Part shown: one piece after another, positions 3,720-6,536 of the stretch
Layout of the letters: each line of letters starts with the position of its first letter
Position numbering within the stretch: position 1 is the stretch's first letter
Assembly (NCBI GenBank): GCA_031255615.1
Contig: JAIRSD010000126.1
Span: forward strand, 1-6,536
Reading direction: 5' to 3'
Source: Treponema sp.
GTDB taxonomy: Bacteria > Spirochaetota > Spirochaetia > Treponematales > Breznakiellaceae
Length of the DNA stretch: 6,536 bases
Made by a program: the position numbers and the translations under genes
The notes under the pieces: generated by a model
The model's input: the letters and a program-made list of their open reading frames with translations, nothing else
Database searches by the model: none
Told to the model about the DNA's origin: nothing

Positions 3720-5771
3720 ATGAGTACGCATAATGAAGGGTTTTCCGCCTCCGCGGCGGAGTCCCCGTCCTACTTTGACCGCCTCAAAGAGCTGGCCCGG
3801 GATGCGCCCGCGGAGCCGGGGGTTTACATCATGCGGGACGGGGAGGGGGCCGTCATCTATGTGGGGAAGGCCCGGGTCTTGCGAAACCGGCTGAGTTCCT
3901 ATTTTACGGGGGCGAAGGACATCAAGACCAGCATCCTGATCCGCCACGTCCGGTCTATCGAGACCATTATCGTGGCCAGCGAGTACGAAGCCTTGCTTCT
4001 GGAAAACACCCTGATTAAGCAGCACTTTCCCAAGTACAACATCAATTTAAAGGACGGCAAGACCTACCCGGTAGTCCGGGTTACCCGGGAGGAATTTCCC
4101 CGGATCTTCAGGACCCGGCATATCGTGGAGGACGGGAGCCGCTACTACGGCCCCTTCCCCCAGATAGAAAGCGTGGACATCATGCTGGAATTGGTGGAAA
4201 AACTTTTTCCCCTGCGGAAATGCCGGACCTGGAAAAAGCGGGACAACCCCTGCATGTACTTCCACATCGGCCGCTGCAAGGCCCCCTGCTGCGGCAGGAT
4301 TGGGACGGAGGAATACGGCCTCCAGGTGGACCGGGTGGAGCAGCTATTGGCGGGCGCCGCCGCGGGCAACGGCAAGGCCGGCCGGGATTTAATTGAAGAC
4401 CTGAACAAGGATATGCGCCGGGCCGCGGCGGCCCTGAAATTTGAGGAGGCCGCGGGGCTGCGGAACGCCATCCGGGCCATTGAAGATCTCTCCGCCGGGA
4501 ATTCGGTGGTGGATTTTGATCCCGAGGGCCGGGATTACATCGCCTGGGCCGGGGAAGGGGTGTTGAGCACCTTTACGGTATTTTCCATGCGGGGGGGCAG
4601 CATGACCGGCCGGGAACTCTACCGCACCCGTTCCGCCGCGGAGGGGGGGGAATCCCTGGAAACCTTCATGGCCTCCTACTACGATCCCAGCCGCCCGCCG
4701 CCGCCGAAAATCTATGTGCAGCCCGAATCGCCGGGGGATGATCCTTCCGCCGCCGGACAGGAGGGGAGGGGCGGCCCTGTCTCCCCGGTCCTTAAACAGT
4801 GGTTCCGGGAACAGTTTCACGGCGACGTGGATATTGAGGTTCCCGCGGAAAGGCGGCATACCGCGGTCCTGGCCATGGCCCGGCAGAACGCCTTGGAGGA
4901 TCTGCGGAAGCGGATCAAAGAACGGGGCGCGGGGCCCGCTCTGGATGAGCTGGTCCGGGTCCTGTCCCTCCGCCGCCGGCCCGACCGGATCGAAGGCTTC
5001 GATATCGCCCAGTTGGACGGCAAACATCCGGTGGCCTCCCTCATTTCCTTTAAGGAGGGGATTCCGGACAAGAAAAATTATCGTTACTTTAAGCTCCGCA
5101 CTGTGGTGGGGATTGTGGACGACTTCGCCGCCATGCGGGAGGCGGTGTTCCGCCGTTATTCCCGGCTTATTCGGGAGGGGGGGGAGCTACCGGATCTGGT
5201 CCTTATCGACGGCGGCATCGGCCAGGTGAACGCCGCCAAGGGAGTGCTGAACGAATTGGGCATGGACAGCGACATCGTGGGGCTGGCCAAGCGGGATGAA
5301 GAACTCTGGCTCCCCGGGGCCGGGGATCCGGTGCGGCTTTCCCGGCGTTCAGAGGCCCTGAAGGTCCTCCAGTTTGTCCGCGACGAGACCCACCGCTTCG
5401 CCACCGGTTTGAACCAGCGGCTCCGCTCCGGGGACCTGCTTCTCCCCAGCCTGGAATTGGTAAAGGGCATAGGCCCCCGGCGGGCGGCGCGCATCATGAA
5501 GGCCTACGAAAGCATGGCCAACATCGCCGCCGCGCCGGTCCCGGAGATTGCGGAACGCTGCGGCATAAGCGAATCCTCCGCCCGGGCCGTGCGGGCCGCG
5601 GCGAAGCTGGCGCTGGAAAATTCCGCCGCCGCGAAGGAACGTCTGGCCGCGGGCCGGAAGCGCGGTTCCCGCCAAAGCCTTTACACCGCGGATATGGCCG
5701 CGGAAGCCCTGGCGGAGGACTACTCCCTTGATTATACTAAATCACCGGATGAGCGAAAAAACCGGGAATAA
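3720..5771 (+). CDS. uvrC: Excinuclease ABC subunit C
   Basis: UvrC makes the two incisions, 3' then 5' of a lesion, in nucleotide excision repair after UvrA and UvrB have located the damage. All parts are present in 683 residues: GIY-YIG nuclease (about 33-110; GVY 34-36, IYVG 46-49, E95 in LLLENTL); cysteines C168, C178, C186 and C190 in the spacing that binds a 4Fe-4S cluster in UvrC; UVR motif for UvrB contact (about 223-257); RNase H-like nuclease with D428 in GFDIA, D467/D468, D497 in LIDGGIGQ and H558 in RDETHRF; and tandem helix-hairpin-helix DNA-binding motifs (about 577-626; VKGIGPRRAARI). It is longer than the usual ~600 residues because of a 20-residue lead, a Pro/Gly-rich linker (about 325-357) and a charged, alanine-rich tail after 626. 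A TAA at 3717-3719 makes ATG 3720 the earliest possible start; there is no Shine-Dalgarno. It is divergent from the LamG/FN3 gene and faces the permease gene tail to tail. Confidence 0.97.
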   Translation: MSTHNEGFSASAAESPSYFDRLKELARDAPAEPGVYIMRDGEGAVIYVGKARVLRNRLSSYFTGAKDIKTSILIRHVRSIETIIVASEYEALLLENTLIKQHFPKYNINLKDGKTYPVVRVTREEFPRIFRTRHIVEDGSRYYGPFPQIESVDIMLELVEKLFPLRKCRTWKKRDNPCMYFHIGRCKAPCCGRIGTEEYGLQVDRVEQLLAGAAAGNGKAGRDLIEDLNKDMRRAAAALKFEEAAGLRNAIRAIEDLSAGNSVVDFDPEGRDYIAWAGEGVLSTFTVFSMRGGSMTGRELYRTRSAAEGGESLETFMASYYDPSRPPPPKIYVQPESPGDDPSAAGQEGRGGPVSPVLKQWFREQFHGDVDIEVPAERRHTAVLAMARQNALEDLRKRIKERGAGPALDELVRVLSLRRRPDRIEGFDIAQLDGKHPVASLISFKEGIPDKKNYRYFKLRTVVGIVDDFAAMREAVFRRYSRLIREGGELPDLVLIDGGIGQVNAAKGVLNELGMDSDIVGLAKRDEELWLPGAGDPVRLSRRSEALKVLQFVRDETHRFATGLNQRLRSGDLLLPSLELVKGIGPRRAARIMKAYESMANIAAAPVPEIAERCGISESSARAVRAAAKLALENSAAAKERLAAGRKRGSRQSLYTADMAAEALAEDYSLDYTKSPDERKNRE

Positions 5772-5776
5772 GAATT

Positions 5777-5867
5777 TTTACCACTAAGGCGCACAAAGGA
5801 ACGCAAAGGAATAAAAAAGCGCCTTCAATCCCCGCCTTTTGTACGCCTTCTTCGTCTTCGTGGTAAA
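5777..5867. repeat. Imperfect inverted element with ACCAC...GTGGT ends
   Basis: The left end begins TTTACCACTAAGGCGCACAA and runs to 5809; the right end (5835-5867) finishes CTTCGTCTTCGTGGTAAA. TTTACCAC and GTGGTAAA are exact complements, and the inner parts consist of degenerate units such as AAGGCGCACAAAGG on the left and the complement AAGGCGTACAAAAGG on the right, shifted relative to each other. Ungapped, 22 of 33 positions of the two arms are complementary. The style matches the ACCACGAAG-type intergenic repeats that occur in many bacterial genomes. It starts 6 bases after the uvrC stop and could fold at the end of its mRNA, but no T run follows. Confidence 0.6.
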
Positions 5868-5929
5868 TTTCTGCTATCCGCATATCCTACCTTTTAGACT
5901 AATCAGCCTGCTACGCCCCCCGCGGAGTA

Positions 5930-5962
5930 GGCTGAACCAAAAGGCTGCGCTTTTTGGTTTTT
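5930..5962. repeat. Dispersed repeat copy 2
   Basis: These 33 bases match 1556-1588 at all but one position. The hairpin AACCAAAAGGC / TGC / GCTTTTTGGTT (5935-5959) keeps its shape with one G-T wobble where copy 1 has G-C. After it, the second hairpin of copy 1 has decayed to GGGGTCTTGCGCCAAACTCC, and the following bipartite element is absent. Two copies within 4.4 kb in the same orientation suggest a genome-wide family. Confidence 0.8.
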
Positions 5963-6054
5963 GGGGTCTTGCGCCAAACTCCAGGCCCTGTTTCTATCTC
6001 TTTGCTATATAACGACTTACATTAAAGGCAGATACGGGCCTTCTGCGGGACAGC

Positions 6055-6109
6055 CCGTCATTGTGAGCGCCCGGCAAATTGCCGACCACTCCGTGCCTCA
6101 CCATGACGG
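6055..6109. repeat. CCGTCATTG-type palindrome, long form
   Basis: CCGTCATTGTGAG (6055-6067) and CTCACCATGACGG (6097-6109) pair at 12 of 13 positions. The interior carries a second small palindrome, CGGCAAATTGCCG (6072-6084), so the unit can form a nested or cruciform structure. The GTCATTG...CAATGAC style is familiar from intergenic repeats in many bacteria. Confidence 0.6.
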
Positions 6110-6138
6110 ACTTTCCGTAAACAGCCCCATAAGGACGC

Positions 6139-6164
6139 CCGTCATTGCGGGTAAGCAATGACGG
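6139..6164. repeat. CCGTCATTGC hairpin, short form
   Basis: CCGTCATTGC (6139-6148) and GCAATGACGG (6155-6164) are perfect 10-bp reverse complements around GGGTAA. The outer bases are the same as those of the palindrome at 6055-6109, so the two look like a long and a short member of one repeat family. It lies 12 bases beyond the stop of the minus-strand permease gene, but with no T run after it on that strand it is not a typical intrinsic terminator. Confidence 0.7.
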
Positions 6165-6176
6165 CCGCCCTTCCTG

Positions 6177-6536
6177 TCAGCCCTTTACCGCGCCGATGGT
6201 AACGCCGGCGATAAAGTAGCGTTGAAGCCAGGGATATACTACCAAGATGGGAACCGTGGCGAACATTACCGCCGCCGCCTTCATCCCGTCGCTGGCCGCC
6301 GGTATGCCGCTCGCTATCCCTTCCTGCGTCGCCACCTCAATGGACGACAGGTTGTTGATGATGTTGTACAGCTTAAGCTGAATGGGGTGGAAATCCGCCC
6401 GCGTCAGGTACAGCAACGCGTCGGAAAACCCGTTCCACCGGCCCACCGCGTAGAACAGCGCCAGTGTCGCCAACACCGCCGTCGACAGCGGCAGGTAGAT
6501 GTGTACCAGCACCGTAAAGGGATTCGCCCCGTCCAG
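6177..6536 (-). CDS. Carbohydrate ABC transporter permease (LplC/YtcP, MalG-like), C-terminal part
   Basis: The minus-strand frame is open from the window edge (6536) to a TGA at 6179-6177, giving the last 119 residues of an inner-membrane permease of the binding-protein-dependent sugar importer family. The fragment starts inside the EAA loop that contacts the ATPase: (L)DGANPFTVLVHIYLPLS at residues 1-17. Membrane segments follow at about 18-33 and 86-104, and the end YFIAGVTIGAVKG is the closing signature of the LplC/YtcP branch (usual form YF..GV.IGA.KG). The GTG at 6512 is internal, not the start. In this branch the permease normally lies next to a second permease and a solute-binding lipoprotein, which would be to the right of the window. 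The sugar cannot be told from this part. It is the 3' end of its transcription unit and converges on uvrC. Confidence 0.92.
   Translation of the reverse strand: MDGANPFTVLVHIYLPLSTAVLATLALFYAVGRWNGFSDALLYLTRADFHPIQLKLYNIINNLSSIEVATQEGIASGIPAASDGMKAAAVMFATVPILVVYPWLQRYFIAGVTIGAVKG

Larger units (their letters stand above)
5772..6176. other. Gene-free intergenic region with three repeat-like structures
   Basis: About 405 bases lie between the convergent stops of uvrC and the permease gene. They contain an imperfect inverted element (5777-5867), a second copy of the hairpin repeat of the 1556 region (5930-5962) and two CCGTCATTG-type palindromes (6055-6109 and 6139-6164), each listed separately. 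The 66-codon plus-strand frame at 5961-6161 is made of this repeat DNA and is not a credible gene. No clear U-tract terminator follows uvrC or the permease gene. Confidence 0.75.

Noticed and set aside
3702..4025. N-terminal extension of the LamG/FN3 frame by 108 residues, antisense to uvrC
   Set aside because: It lies over the conserved GIY-YIG coding part of uvrC, has no domain, and would bury the signal peptide that begins near 3701.
4389..5027. Minus-strand frame of 212 codons opposite uvrC
   Set aside because: It is a shadow of uvrC in GC-rich DNA, where antisense frames stay open by chance; no domain is seen.
5961..6161. Plus-strand frame of 66 codons between uvrC and the permease gene
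   Set aside because: It overlaps the CCGTCATTG palindromes, lacks a ribosome site and shows no recognisable protein.

Overview
The window reads as chromosomal DNA from a GC-rich bacterium, most plausibly a spirochaete of the Treponema type, perhaps a gut or termite-gut relative. This rests on the overall feel of the UvrC and ABC-permease sequences and on the style of the intergenic repeats; no rRNA or other firm taxonomic marker is present, so the assignment is tentative. No phage, transposase, CRISPR array, tRNA or rRNA was found.

Layout, left to right. (1) 1-375, plus strand: the last 124 codons of a pyruvate:ferredoxin (flavodoxin) oxidoreductase. (2) 417-452: a strong A/T-flanked hairpin that can terminate transcription from both sides. 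(3) 493-1404, minus strand: a metallo-beta-lactamase-fold hydrolase of the PhnP-like / cyclic phosphodiesterase-like group, with a good ribosome binding site that fixes its start and a candidate promoter near 1508-1536. (4) About 1550-1900: a gene-free stretch packed with seven short, perfect or almost perfect hairpins, including a terminator-like one and two related hairpins whose arms differ by compensating changes. (5) 1938-3701, minus strand: a large exported or lipid-anchored protein with a LamG/concanavalin-like domain and a C-terminal fibronectin type III domain, function unknown. (6) 3720-5771, plus strand, divergent from it across only 18 bp: uvrC, excinuclease ABC subunit C, with all domains and catalytic residues. 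(7) 5772-6176: a gene-free stretch holding three different repeat-like inverted structures, one of them a second copy of a hairpin seen in region 4. (8) 6177-6536, minus strand: the C-terminal 119 residues of a carbohydrate ABC-transporter permease of the LplC/YtcP (MalG-like) type, cut by the window edge.

The genes do not form one pathway. They are a pyruvate-catabolism enzyme, a stand-alone hydrolase, a surface or periplasmic adhesin-like protein, a DNA-repair nuclease and a sugar-uptake permease, in convergent or divergent arrangement, so each is probably its own transcription unit or the end of one. The least explained material is the non-coding DNA, above all the hairpin cluster at 1556-1895 and its relative at 5930-5962.
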